From Channallabes apus (taxonomy: Eukaryota; Chordata; Actinopteri; Siluriformes; Clariidae), in contig CM060130.1 in the NCBI GenBank assembly GCA_030522415.1, positions 21,588,965-21,652,964 of the forward strand: DNA of 64,000 nucleotides, given 5' to 3'. Below the pieces are notes generated by a model, which ran no database searches, was not told the DNA's origin, and saw only the letters and a list, made by a program, of their open reading frames with translations. Made by a program: the position numbers and the translations under genes. Shown here piece after piece: positions 43,190-53,189 of the stretch; positions within the stretch are counted from its first letter, which is position 1, and each line of letters opens with the position of its first letter.

Positions 43190-43625
43190 TATGAGGATAT
43201 ATGCGCATATATGAAACCTATATGCAGTATATATGCGCATATAACCGCACCTATATGGGGCCAGGGGTAGCTCAGTGGTTAAGGCATTGGACTAAGGTTC
43301 AAACCCCACAACCACCAAGTTGCCACTGTTGGGCCCTTGAGCAAGGCCCTTAACCCTCAACTGCTCTGATGTATAACGAGATAAAAATGTAAGTCGCTCT
43401 GGATAAGAGGGTCTGCCAAATGCCTAAATGTAAATGTAAATATGAGGATATATGCGCATATATGAAACCTATATGCAGTATACAGTATATGCACATATAT
43501 GATAATATATATGCTGCATATATGCGTATATATGCCACATGTAGGCAACATTGAGGTGCATATATGTGCATATACAGGCCATATAGGTCTCCTGTATTGC
43601 TTCTTTATATCCACATATAAGCCCT
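43190..43625. repeat. Palindromic ATATGCGC minisatellite (copy B)
   Basis: Same unit types as copy A, in inverse orientation, interrupted by a SINE at 43258-43440. Confidence 0.85.
43258..43440 (+). mobile_element. tRNA-derived SINE (second family), deleted head
   Basis: GGGGTAGCTCAGTGGTTAAG supplies the A box and GGTTCAAACCCC the B box; the tail AAGTCGCTCTGGATAAGAG..AAATGTAAATGTAAA matches 59197-59390. Relative to that copy, about 16 bp between two GGTTC repeats are missing, bringing the boxes abnormally close. It is inserted in the minisatellite, with TATG repeated at both edges. Confidence 0.88.
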
Positions 43626-44181
43626 ACTGTATATGTACATACAAGATATGTCTCCTATGGCAGGATCTGGTCATTTTAGCTCATATCTCACTTTGGCAAC
43701 TGTCATACATGATGCCTAGCTCATATTTTCTATTATCAAGGCAATAACTAAGAACTAACAAAACAAAAAAGCAAAAAACTAATCCTAATTGGCCACATAC
43801 AGTATATGAGGATATATGCACATATATGAAACCTCAGTCTCCGTGAAAATCTTTTTGAAACACGTCACTAAAATTAACTGAAATGAGAAATATATCTATA
43901 TAAAGCTTAAAGTGTCTACTTTTAAATGATGCAAGTCACATTGAAAACAAATATTCTCAGTTTATGTAATCCGTATGAAACCAAGGAGAGGCACAGAATT
44001 TCTGTCACACTTATATGCTAATGACCAGAGGCAGGACACGCCCACGCGCCAATCACACGGAAATCAGTCCGAGTAATTTACATACTAGACCACGCCCCCG
44101 GACACCGGCATGAAAAAACGAACACAGAGAGACAGGTTTGAAAATACTCCGATTCAGTGAGTTTTCAGCACGTTTTGGAAG

Positions 44182-44316
44182 ATGGCACGCGCTTACACAT
44201 CCGAGGAAACTCTTCAGAATGTTCTGGAAAGTTTACATTTACCTCAGAAGAAGACTGTGTGACTCCGACGACGAACAGGAGCATTTTGAACAGAGAATAG
44301 ACCCATGCTACACTGG
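44182..44316 (+). pseudogene. piggyBac-like transposase N-terminal exon (copy B)
   Basis: ATG at 44182 begins MARAYTSEETLQNVLES, the counterpart of the copy A exon. The acidic stretch that follows is read in another frame (CDSDDEQEHFEQRIDPCYTG) because of an indel, and an in-frame TGA follows LPQKKTV. The donor GTAAG lies at 44317. Compared with copy A, 9 bp (GGAGGAGTT-like) are absent after LES. Further transposase coding sequence begins only near 45055, so the middle of the gene is lost. Confidence 0.6.
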
Positions 44317-45054
44317 GTAAGTTATTAAGTCTTATATAACTCTTATTCTGATAATATTAAACTAATATTAGTAAATATTTTCCTCACTACAGCTAGCTCT
44401 TGTCAGCTTGTGTGACACATTGGCTTTCAATGCCATTTATATAGTTTAGTTAAATCATGCTAACATGCTACATCATGTAGCACAAACATGATATTTCCCG
44501 GTGGCTAAGCTAATGCCTTATGGAGTTTACAGATGTTTATATTCACCTTGTTTTGGATAGCTTTAGATTATGGTTGATAATGTGTATTTGGCTCCATTTT
44601 GGTTAGCTTATAACACTGCTATCGGTAATGTTATTTAGCACAAACAAGCAAGTTGCAGGTGGCTAAAATACTGCCTTATGTAGCTAAGTGATTCTTATGA
44701 ATATTTCTTTGGTGTAAATGTATATAATCCCTTTTGTTTAGCGTGTATTTACAAATGCCTGATAAGATGTAATTGTTTAGAATGTGTTCAATATGTGTGT
44801 AATGTCCAGTGGATGGTGTTTTTTAAAACTCAAATTGAATTATGGCAGCAGTGTGTAGTATTATCTATCACCATCATTGATGCTGTCATGTGACCTACAG
44901 AAGAGAGGTGTATATTTTTCATGTTGAAGTGTGGATACATTTTTGGTCATCTCTGTACTGTATATATTGTGCATCCATATTAATTGCACATCCATTTACT
45001 CTGAACAGTATAGGTTAACATTTTTTTATTTATTTGTTTTTAGGAATGTGTCTG

Positions 45055-45450
45055 CATCACCCTTGCCTTCACCAGCCCCTCACATCAGGACACGCAAGCT
45101 CCGTTCAGATGGACCTCTTGTATTTGTGAAGTGGATGGACACACGAGAAGTATCTACCTGTTCTACCATCCATTCTGCTTTACAGTAGATGTGGTGAAGA
45201 TGAGGGTGAAATTACAAGGTACATGGACTACAAAGACATTTCCATGTCCTGTGATTGCGTACAACCAGCACATGGGGAGTTGATCACTCTGATCAGCTAT
45301 TACAATACTATACTACACAGCACAAAACAATGAAGTCGTACAGAAATATTTCTCTACACTGCTTGGACATTGCTCCCACCAATGCTTACCCTGCATGTAT
45401 GTTTTGTACAGTTTTTTTTTTTTTATCTTGCACTGTTTTACTCTGAATGT
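45055..45450 (+). pseudogene. piggyBac-like transposase C-terminal part (copy B)
   Basis: An acceptor-like TTTTTAG at about 45038-45044 precedes a frame with PLVFVKWMDTREVSTCSTIH, a hallmark block of PGBD-type transposases, ending in a TAG at about 45188. Another frame continues with FPCPVIAYNQHMG and GVDHSDQLLQYYTTQHK and then LHCLDIAPTNAY, all in the correct order. The catalytic aspartates lie further upstream in this family and are not seen here. At least one frameshift and one stop make it non-coding. The region after 45690 (MESSPPCHLC) might be the Cys-rich end but is not convincing. Confidence 0.75.
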
Positions 45451-46032
45451 CTGTCTTTTTTCAGTTTTTATTTTGTACTGTTCCTGTTGCAGTTTTACCC
45501 TGCATGTAAACAAATGTCCAGAATGTCCAGATTATCATTAATCTGCATTTATACATAAAATCCTATTAACTATTGGGAAGCTAAACATAAGAATCAGTAT
45601 GAAACATGAAAAGTTTCTAAAAGTTGCCAATAAATTAATATTGTGATGTGAAATAATTTTTCAGATTGAAGTTATAAAGGGCTCTGGGGTGTTTTGCCAG
45701 GCAGAAGCATGGAGAGCAGCCCGCCTTGCCACCTCTGCTACTGCCATGGTACGGAATCTGCTGCTGGGCACCTTCGACTTGGAGACTTGACCAAATTAAA
45801 AAGGTAGCCATTATTGGTGAGTAAATGCATAATGCGTTGAGAAGGGAAAACAAAACATTTAAGACTTTATAAGTTCACCACTTTAACCATAACCTACTTG
45901 TATCAATGTTTATTAGCCATCAATGGAGACTGCATAAGGTAGGGCACCCATTATTGTTACTGTATCTGCTTGGGACCTATAATACTAATTCATCACTTTC
46001 TCACTTCTTAATCCTACCTTTCCTCTTCTAAA

Positions 46033-47396
46033 GCCACATTATATTGCTCTGTAAGGTGTGTAGTCCTCTATTTTGTAGAACATATAGTGTTGCAAATAAC
46101 CTCGTGGCACTAATTGTTGTTGTCTGAAGTTTTAATAAATAATCATAATGCTGTCAAAAATAATGTCATAAATAGATTTTCTTTATCAATTAACTTCTAT
46201 TAATTAAATAAAATTTTTAATGTAAATTTTTAAAGTTTAATGGAATGGCTGTGTGAAAGATGCTGAAGCTGACGTGCCAATGGTCTTTTATATTAATGTT
46301 GTTCGGAAGCCTGTGTAATGATGTAGTTTCGACATCTATCGACTGAACAGCGTTTTTTCGACTTGTTTTCATGTTATTGTTGTTCAGCAATGGCATGGAC
46401 GTGATGTTTTGGCAAAAGAAGGGTGGGATGGTGGTTGATGGTGACTGAAAGCGGTGACTGAGTAGAGGCAGAGCTACTTTATGCAGGCTGTGTGCATTCT
46501 ACTGTGGATTGACTGTTTTGAAACTTATATGGTAGTTACATAGCCCCTAGACCTCAGTTACCATGAAAAAAGCCATGAAATTTCAGTTTTGACCATATGG
46601 GATCTTAAACAAGGACGTCATCTTTTTTTAATTATTGTTTGTTCGGGGAGGAATTATAGACCACAATGTCAGCATGATCTTGGGTTTGTTTCCTTATCAC
46701 TTCTTGTGTGCGTTTGGCTGTAGCTTGCACACCAGACAGAGTTGTTGGTGATTCTTCCTATTGTAAAGTCATGCAGTGTGTAATCTCCTGTCGCCAATTC
46801 ATTGTGCAGTGTGAACACAGCAGCAACTAAATGCTACCACAGATAGTACAGTGTGAAAACAACGGTGATCCGATGACTTTGAAAATCATGCAGTGTGAGT
46901 TTGAGGAGAAGGTAAAAAGCAATGCAAAACAAATAATGTACAGTTTATGTTGTCATTACTTTGCTCTCAAACTAAATGCAATGTAATAATAGGTGTTATT
47001 TAATAATAACATTAACAGTGCAGCATGCATCTAACTCTGGGTAAAAAGCTTATAATAAAATCACCAAAATAAGTGTTCATGTTAAGAATAAATATGCAAA
47101 CAGTACGGTATCTGAGCGTACGGATTGGAAATTTGTGCATACAGTTTGTTAATCCGTGGCCACGATTTGTTAAACTGAGGGAACAGTTTAAGTATTTGTG
47201 AGTGCAGGGGACAAATTGCAAAACCGTCGCCACGGATTTATTATTATTTTTTTTTGGTCCTACAAGTTTTTTTTTTTTTTTTTTTTTTTTGGCACATAAC
47301 AGACTACATTGTTACATTAAGTATATTTGTTTTCATAGCATTGAATATGTACATTATAGAACAACATTTGCAGATTGTGAAATAACACATACTGAA
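46033..47396. other. Unassigned interior of copy B
   Basis: No family recognised. A T-run of about 23 bases lies at 47267-47290. Confidence 0.4.
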
Positions 47397-48760
47397 CAGG
47401 TCCTTCTCAAAAAATTAGCATATTGTGATAAAGTTCATTATTTTCTGTAATGTACTGATCATCATTAGACTTTCATATATTTTAGATTCATTACACACAA
47501 CTGAAGTAGTTCAAGCCTTTTATTGTTTTAATATTGATGATTGTGGCATACAGCTCATGAAAACCCAAAATCCCAAAAATCTCAAACAATTAGCATATCA
47601 TGAAAAGGTTCTCTAAACGAGCTATTAACCTAATCATCTGAATCAACTAATTATCTATAAACACCTACAAAAGATTCCTGAGGCTTTTAAAAACTCCCAG
47701 CCTGGTTCATTACTCAAAACCGCAATCATGGGTAAGACTGCCGACCTGACTGCTGTCCAGAAGGCCATCATTGACACCCTCAAGCAAGAGGGTAAGACAC
47801 AGAAAGACATTTCTGAACGAATAGGCTGTTCCCAGAGTGCTGTATCAAGGCACCTCAGTGGGAAGGAAAAAGTGTGGCAGAAAACGCTGCACAACGAGAA
47901 GAGGTGACCGGGCCCTGAAGAAGATTGTGGAGAAGGACCGATTCCAGACCTTGGGGGACCTGCGGAAGCAGTGGACTGAGTCTGGAGTAGAAACATCCAG
48001 AGCCACCGTGTACAGGCGTGTGCAGGAAATGGGCTACAGGTTGCAAATTTTGCATGTCATTCGGAAATCAAGGTGCCAGAGTCTGGAGGAAGACTGGGGA
48101 GAGGGAAATGCCAAAATGCCTGAAGTCCAGTGTCAAGTACCCACAGTCAGTGATGGTCTGGGGTGCCATGTCAGCTGCTGCTGTTGGTCCACTGTGTTTT
48201 ATCAAGGGCAGGGTCAATGCAGCTAGCTATCAGGAGATTTTGGAGCACTTCATGCTTCCATCTGCTGAAAAGCTTTATGGAGATGAAGATTTCATTTTTC
48301 AGCACGACCTGGCACCTGCTCACAGCGCCAAAACCACTGGTAAATGGTTTACTGACCATGGTATTACAGTGCTCAATTGGCCTGCCAACTCTCCTGACCT
48401 GAACCCCATAGAGAATCTGTGGGATATTGTGAAGAGAAAGTTGAGAGACACAAGAATCTGCAAAAGGATTCCCGACCAAGTATTGAGTGCAGAACTGAAC
48501 ATAATTATATGAAGGTTGACTATTTTTGTATTAAAAACACTTTTCTTTTATTGGTCGGATGAAATATGCAAATTTTTTGAGATAGGGATTTTGGGTTTTC
48601 ATGAGCTGTATGCCACAATCATCAATATTAAAACAATAAAAGGCTTGAACTACTTCAGTTGTGTGTAATGAATCTAAAATATATGAAAGTCTAATGTTTA
48701 TCAGTACATTACAGAAAATAATGAACTTTCACAATATGCTAATTTTTTGAGAAGGACCTG
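47397..48760 (+). mobile_element. Tc1-like element with long terminal repeats
   Basis: Inverted repeats of about 180 bp start CAGGTCCTTCTCAAAAAATT at both ends. The right flank is TA; the left flank is AA, so the duplication has mutated on one side. Length 1,364 bp. Confidence 0.9.
47728..48512 (+). pseudogene. Tc1 transposase with internal deletion and frameshifts
   Basis: ATG at 47728 starts MGKTADLTAVQKAIIDTLK, with the paired helix-turn-helix DNA-binding region (GKTQKDISERIGCSQSAVSRHL). A frameshift follows near 47870. The catalytic half resumes with KYPQSVMVWGAMSAAAVGP, IFQHDLAPAHSAK (second Asp) and [15 protein letters not shown] (the Glu), the DD34E pattern. The segment that should hold the first catalytic Asp (WTDES-type block) is missing between about 48065 and 48110. 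The C-terminus is also short. Inactive. Confidence 0.88.
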
Positions 48761-48963
48761 TATATTAAAAAAAATCTAATGTGTGCATTGTATCTATGGA
48801 AGATTGTAGGACATTTCAAAACATATGTTGCATATCTGTACATTTGTAAAAGTCACATTTCCAAAAATTTAGGACCCATCTTCTGTCATTCATAAACAAC
48901 TACCACTCCAAGTTTTTAGAGCATTGTATAGTTCTAACCTTTTGTTTGTTTTTCATTCTTTAG

Positions 48964-49130
48964 ATGCACTACAACAACAGCTGAAAGCTGAAGAAAAGGA
49001 GGCCACAGAGTTTCTTTACTTCAACAGTTCAGAAATGGCTTCGTTATGCCCCAGAACGGCTGGGGGGAATTGCTCGTGGTGGAAAACCATAAGTTCAGAC
49101 TCATGTCTTATTATCTGTTTTGCTGAGTAA
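48964..49130 (+). other. Candidate last exon of copy B, unrecognised
   Basis: An acceptor TTTTTCATTCTTTAG is followed by a 55-codon frame beginning DALQQQLKAEEKEATEF, with a short charged, possibly helical start, ending at TAA (49128-49130). Downstream AATAAATAAATAAA at 49443-49456 could serve as a polyadenylation signal. It might be the 3' exon of the element's transcript. I cannot match it to a family. Confidence 0.25.
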
Positions 49131-49864
49131 ATACATTTCAACTTACGAATAATGTTTCAGTCATCTGTTGTGTTTCTGACTTGGTTGTTTCTATTTGCAT
49201 TTGACTGAATTTTGCTGAGGCAGGCTGCCATTTTTATATTATGGTTTTCCAGTCTCTTATCTTGGCAGTTAGATTCTGTTTTATGAATTCAGAATTAACA
49301 ATCTCTTCTAATAGTTCTCTTCTAAAAAGTCATATTGTCATCCAGTTTATAATAATTTGTATGTAAGTTGTAGTGTGTTTTATTATATAGTTGTTTTATT
49401 GTAATTGTGATGTTACTTCCTGTTTAAATGGGTATGGAGCATAAATAAATAAATAAATATGTTTACATGTAAACTGAAGGATGTTGAGTTACTGACTTTT
49501 TGTTTAAAAAAAAAAAATTAAAAAAAAAAAGCTTTTCAGCCCTACATGGTCTCTGATTTAAAGAAATAAATCAAAACGGACATGATTTACTGTCATAGAA
49601 TCTTGCTGTTCATAAAGCAAGACTAAACTATAATTGTTTCAATGTTGATTCAATGTAAAATAAGTGATTGAATTTACGTTGAACAAACATTGATTTTATG
49701 CCCATCTTGATCTATTTTTCATCATTGAAATAACATTATTTCAAGGTGCAAACCTGATGAAAAATCAACGTTTAACATTGAAATTTCAACATTGATTCAA
49801 TGACAAGTTGGTTGATGCTTTAATGTTGATTCAACGATGATTCAATGTTGTTCTGCTATCTGGG

Positions 49865-50391
49865 TTAGTATTGCCTTTTATCCTTTTTGCTTCATTTTTG
49901 TTAAATAAAAAATGTCACGGTAAAAAAAACTTAGTAGTATGTCTGAGTAACATGGTATAAAAACACAGAATTAGAAGAGGGGGAACTAACTTTTATACAT
50001 GACTGTATAACAGAGTAAGGAAGGTAAAATAGTGTTGTACAAATGGGAAGTAAAATAGAAACTTGCTAATGATCTAAATCAAATGAGAACTTGTGTGTTG
50101 TTATTGCATTCAGAGTATTTGTTTAAATATTGAATATTTATAATGATTCACTGTATGTTCTAACATGTAAAATTGTTAAAATTGTATCTGAACATCTTTG
50201 TATTAAAAGTAAAGTATTGTTTAACAGCTATTCTTACTGTAAACCATTAGTTTTTCTCATTTTATTTTATTAAACACTTTTTTCATCACTTGTTTTATAC
50301 AGCACATATCCCACCGGTAAGTAAATAAATCAACTTCACACTAATGTTAAAGGCTGCTGTGTATAAACCTCATCACTTACAATACTGTATA
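49865..50391. other. Unannotated stretch
   Basis: AT-rich. A tract TTTTATACAG followed 14 bases later by GTAAGT (50303-50316) could be a micro-exon but has no support. Confidence 0.3.
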
Positions 50392-52012
50392 CAGTGGTGT
50401 GAAAAACTATTTGCCCCCCTCCTGATTTCTTATTCTCTTGCATGTTTGTCACACAAAATGTTTCTGATCATCAAACACATTAAACTATTAGTCAAAGATA
50501 ACACAAGTAAACACAAAATGCAGTTTTTAAATGAGGGGGTTTATTATTTAGGGAGAAAAAAAATCCAAACCTACATGGCCCTGTGTGAAAAAGTAATTGC
50601 CCCCTGAACCTAATAACTGGTTGGGCCACCCTTAGCAGCAATAACTGCAATCAAGCGTTTGCGATAACTTGCAATGAGTCTTTTACAGCGCTCTGGAGGA
50701 ATTTTGGCCCACTCATCTTTGCAGAATTGTTGTAATTCAGCTTTATTCGAGGGTTTTCTAGCATGAACCACCTTTTTAAGGTCATGCCACAACATCTCAA
50801 TAGGATTCAGGTCAGGACTTTGACTAGGCCACTCCAAAGTCTTCATTTTGTTTTTCTTCAGCCATTCAGAGGTGGATTTGCTGGTGTGTTTTGGGTCATT
50901 GTCCTGCTGCAGCACCCAAGATCGCTTCAGCTTGAGTTGACGAACAGATGGCCGGACATTCTCCTTCAGGATTTTTTGGTAGACAGTAGAATTCATGGTT
51001 CCATCTATCACTTCCTGCCTTCCAGGTCCTGAAGCAGCAAAACAACCCCAGACCATCACACTACCGCCACCATATTTTACTATTGGTATGATGTTCTTTT
51101 TCTGAAATGCTGTGTTACTTTTACGCCAGATGTAACGGGACACGCACCTTCCAAAAAGTTCAACTTTTGTCTCGTCGGTCCACAAGGTATTTTCCCAAAA
51201 GTCTTGGCAATCATTGAGATGTTTTTTAGCAAAATTGAGACGAGTCTTAATGTTCTTTTTGCTTAAAAGTGGTTTGCGCCTTGGAAATCTGCCATGCAGG
51301 CCGTTTTTGCCCAGTCTCTTTCTTATGGTGGAGTCGTGAACACTGACTTTATTTGAGGCAAGTGAGGCCTGCAGTTCTTTAGATGTTGTCCTGGGGTCTT
51401 TTGTGGCCTCTCGGATGAGTCGTCTCTGCGCTCTTGGGGTAATTTTGGTCGGCCGGCCACTCCTGAGAAGGTTCACCACTGTTCCATGTTTTTGCCATTT
51501 GTGGATAATGGCTCTCACTGTGGTTCGCTGGAGTCCCAAAGCTTTAGAAATGGCTTTATAACCTTTACCAGACTGATAGATCTCAATTACTTTTGTTCTC
51601 ATTTGTTCCTGAATTTCTTTGGATCTTGGCATGATGTCTAGCTTTTGAGGTGCTTTTGGTCTACTTCTCTGTGTCAGGTAGCTCCTATTTAAGTGATTTC
51701 TTGATTGAAACAGGTGTGGCAGTAATCAGGCCTGGGGGTGACTACAGAAATTGAACTCAGGTGTGATAAACCACAGTTACGTTATTTTTTAACAAGGGGG
51801 GGCAATCACTTTTTCACACAGGGCCATGTAGATTTGGAGGTTTTTTTCTCCCTTAATAACGTAAACCTTCATTTAAAAACTGCATTTTGTGTTCAATTAT
51901 GTTATCTTTGACTAATAGTTAACGGTTTTTGATGAGCAGAAGCATTTAAGTGTGACAAACGTGCAAAAGAATAAGAAATCAGGAAGGGGGCAAATAGTTT
52001 TTCACACCACTG
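50392..52012 (-). mobile_element. Full-length Tc1 element
   Basis: 1,621 bp, inverted repeats of about 215 bp beginning CAGTGGTGTGAAAAACTATT, TA at both flanks (50390-50391, 52013-52014). Both repeats and the transposase frame are preserved. Confidence 0.95.
50610..51632 (-). CDS. Tc1-type transposase, uninterrupted
   Basis: 340 codons from ATG (51632) to TAG, the normal full length for Tc1 transposases (about 340). It is expected to bind the terminal repeats and cut and paste the element at TA dinucleotides. The N-terminus has the paired-type helix-turn-helix (KVIEIYQSGKGYKAISKALG, then TTVRAIIHKW), a GRPTK AT-hook-like link, and a second helix-turn-helix with RTTSKELQASL. The catalytic triad is DD34[25 protein letters not shown] and [19 protein letters not shown]. 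The C-terminus SYRKRLIAVIAAKGGPTSY is also intact. A Gly-rich stretch GGGSVMVWGCF is normal for the family. No stop or frameshift is seen. Promoter activity and expression cannot be judged; being lone, it may still be silenced. Confidence 0.95.
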   Translation of the reverse strand: MPRSKEIQEQMRTKVIEIYQSGKGYKAISKALGLQRTTVRAIIHKWQKHGTVVNLLRSGRPTKITPRAQRRLIREATKDPRTTSKELQASLASNKVSVHDSTIRKRLGKNGLHGRFPRRKPLLSKKNIKTRLNFAKKHLNDCQDFWENTLWTDETKVELFGRCVSRYIWRKSNTAFQKKNIIPIVKYGGGSVMVWGCFAASGPGRQEVIDGTMNSTVYQKILKENVRPSVRQLKLKRSWVLQQDNDPKHTSKSTSEWLKKNKMKTLEWPSQSPDLNPIEMLWHDLKKVVHARKPSNKAELQQFCKDEWAKIPPERCKRLIASYRKRLIAVIAAKGGPTSY

Positions 52013-52640
52013 TATATAGGCATATCATCATAGTCTCTTTAAGCTAACAGTAGTAAGTCATGTTAATGCACACAGCATAAAGACAACCTGACTAAACTGA
52101 GAACAGAAGTCCTTCACTTCGTTTATAAAACTTCTATAATAGGAGAGAGGGATTTAGGAGTGAAAGAGAGAAAAACAGAACGAGATCACACATCTTCCCA
52201 AGTCTACTGCGACATATCATATGCTGTCGTAACCAATATATAGACGAGGCCGTAGCAAAGCACATCATTCCGTTATCTGTTCAGTTTATTACATTGATAA
52301 ATGTCCGTGTTTATAATTAAAGGAAGTGGGAATCTGATATTCTGTATATTCCTTTATGTACTACAATAGCACATAGATATATTACAGAATATTTAACTAT
52401 AGATTTAAAATACACAGGAGGAAATGCACATATACTGACATACTGTATATTGGTAAATACATGCAGATATCAGAAAATAGTATTTTACAATAAATCACAA
52501 GATATTTCTGTTCCTTAAGGGGAACTAGCGGTATATTAGCACAATGCTACATTATACAGATTCACTGTGTGTGATGACTGATTGTTGTCTAGTTTTCCTC
52601 TTTTTTATTAAGACACACGTCAGCTGTTTATAACCAGAGT
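52013..52640. other. Unannotated stretch
   Basis: AT-rich, nothing recognised. Confidence 0.4.
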
Positions 52641-52652
52641 AACAGTAACGTT

Positions 52653-53014
52653 GGCGGCGCGGTGGTGTAGTGGTTAGCACTGTCGCCTTGCACCTCCAGG
52701 GTCTGGGTTCGATTCCCCGGCCAGGCTCGATTCCCCTCTCTGTGTGCATGTTCTCCCCGTGCTTGGTGGGTTTCCTCCGGGTACTCCGGTTTCCTCCCAC
52801 AGTCCAAAGATATGCAGGTTAGGATAATTGGCGTTCCTAAATTGCCCGTAGTGTGTGAATGGGTGTGTGAGTGTGTGTGTGCCCTGCGATGGATTGGCAC
52901 CCTGTCCAGGGTGTACCCCGCCTAGTGCCCGAAGTCTCCTGGGATAGGCTCCAGGTCCCCCGCGACCCTGAACACAGGATTAAGCGGTATAGAAAATGAA
53001 TGAATGAATGAATG
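52653..53014 (+). mobile_element. tRNA-headed SINE, complete copy
   Basis: Head GGCGGCGCGGTGGTGTAGTG, A box TAGTGGTTAGCAC, B box GGTTCGATTCC, conserved body and (TGAA)n tail. Perfect 12-bp duplication AACAGTAACGTT at 52641-52652 and 53015-53026. Confidence 0.95.
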
Positions 53015-53189
53015 AACAGTAACGTTAACATTTTCACATGGAACAATTTATATTTGAAATCATATATTCAATCTTCACTCTCTATTATTTACTTTCACAG
53101 GACAGTAATGATGAATGTGAGTATAAAGCCTTTTTCTGATAGTGATGTGTTGATGCTGCATGAATAATATATTTAATGTACATGGGTAT

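Larger units (their letters stand above)
42467..49864 (+). mobile_element. piggyBac-like element, copy B
   Basis: Ends CCCAGATAGCA (42467) and TGCTATCTGGG (49864) are inverted repeats, each followed by arrays of ATTGAATCAATG-type palindromes. Contents in order: (AT)n, the ATATGCGC array with a nested SINE, a promoter-like block, N-terminal exon, C-terminal transposase fragment, an unassigned part, a nested Tc1 copy, and a short candidate exon. Flanking bases are ACTT and TTAG, so a TTAA duplication is not preserved. It is the inverted relative of copy A. Net of nested elements it is about 5.9 kb. Confidence 0.7.

Noticed and set aside
42467..49864. TTAA target duplication for copy B
   Set aside because: Flanks read ACTT and TTAG; only a loose resemblance, so the duplication is not claimed.
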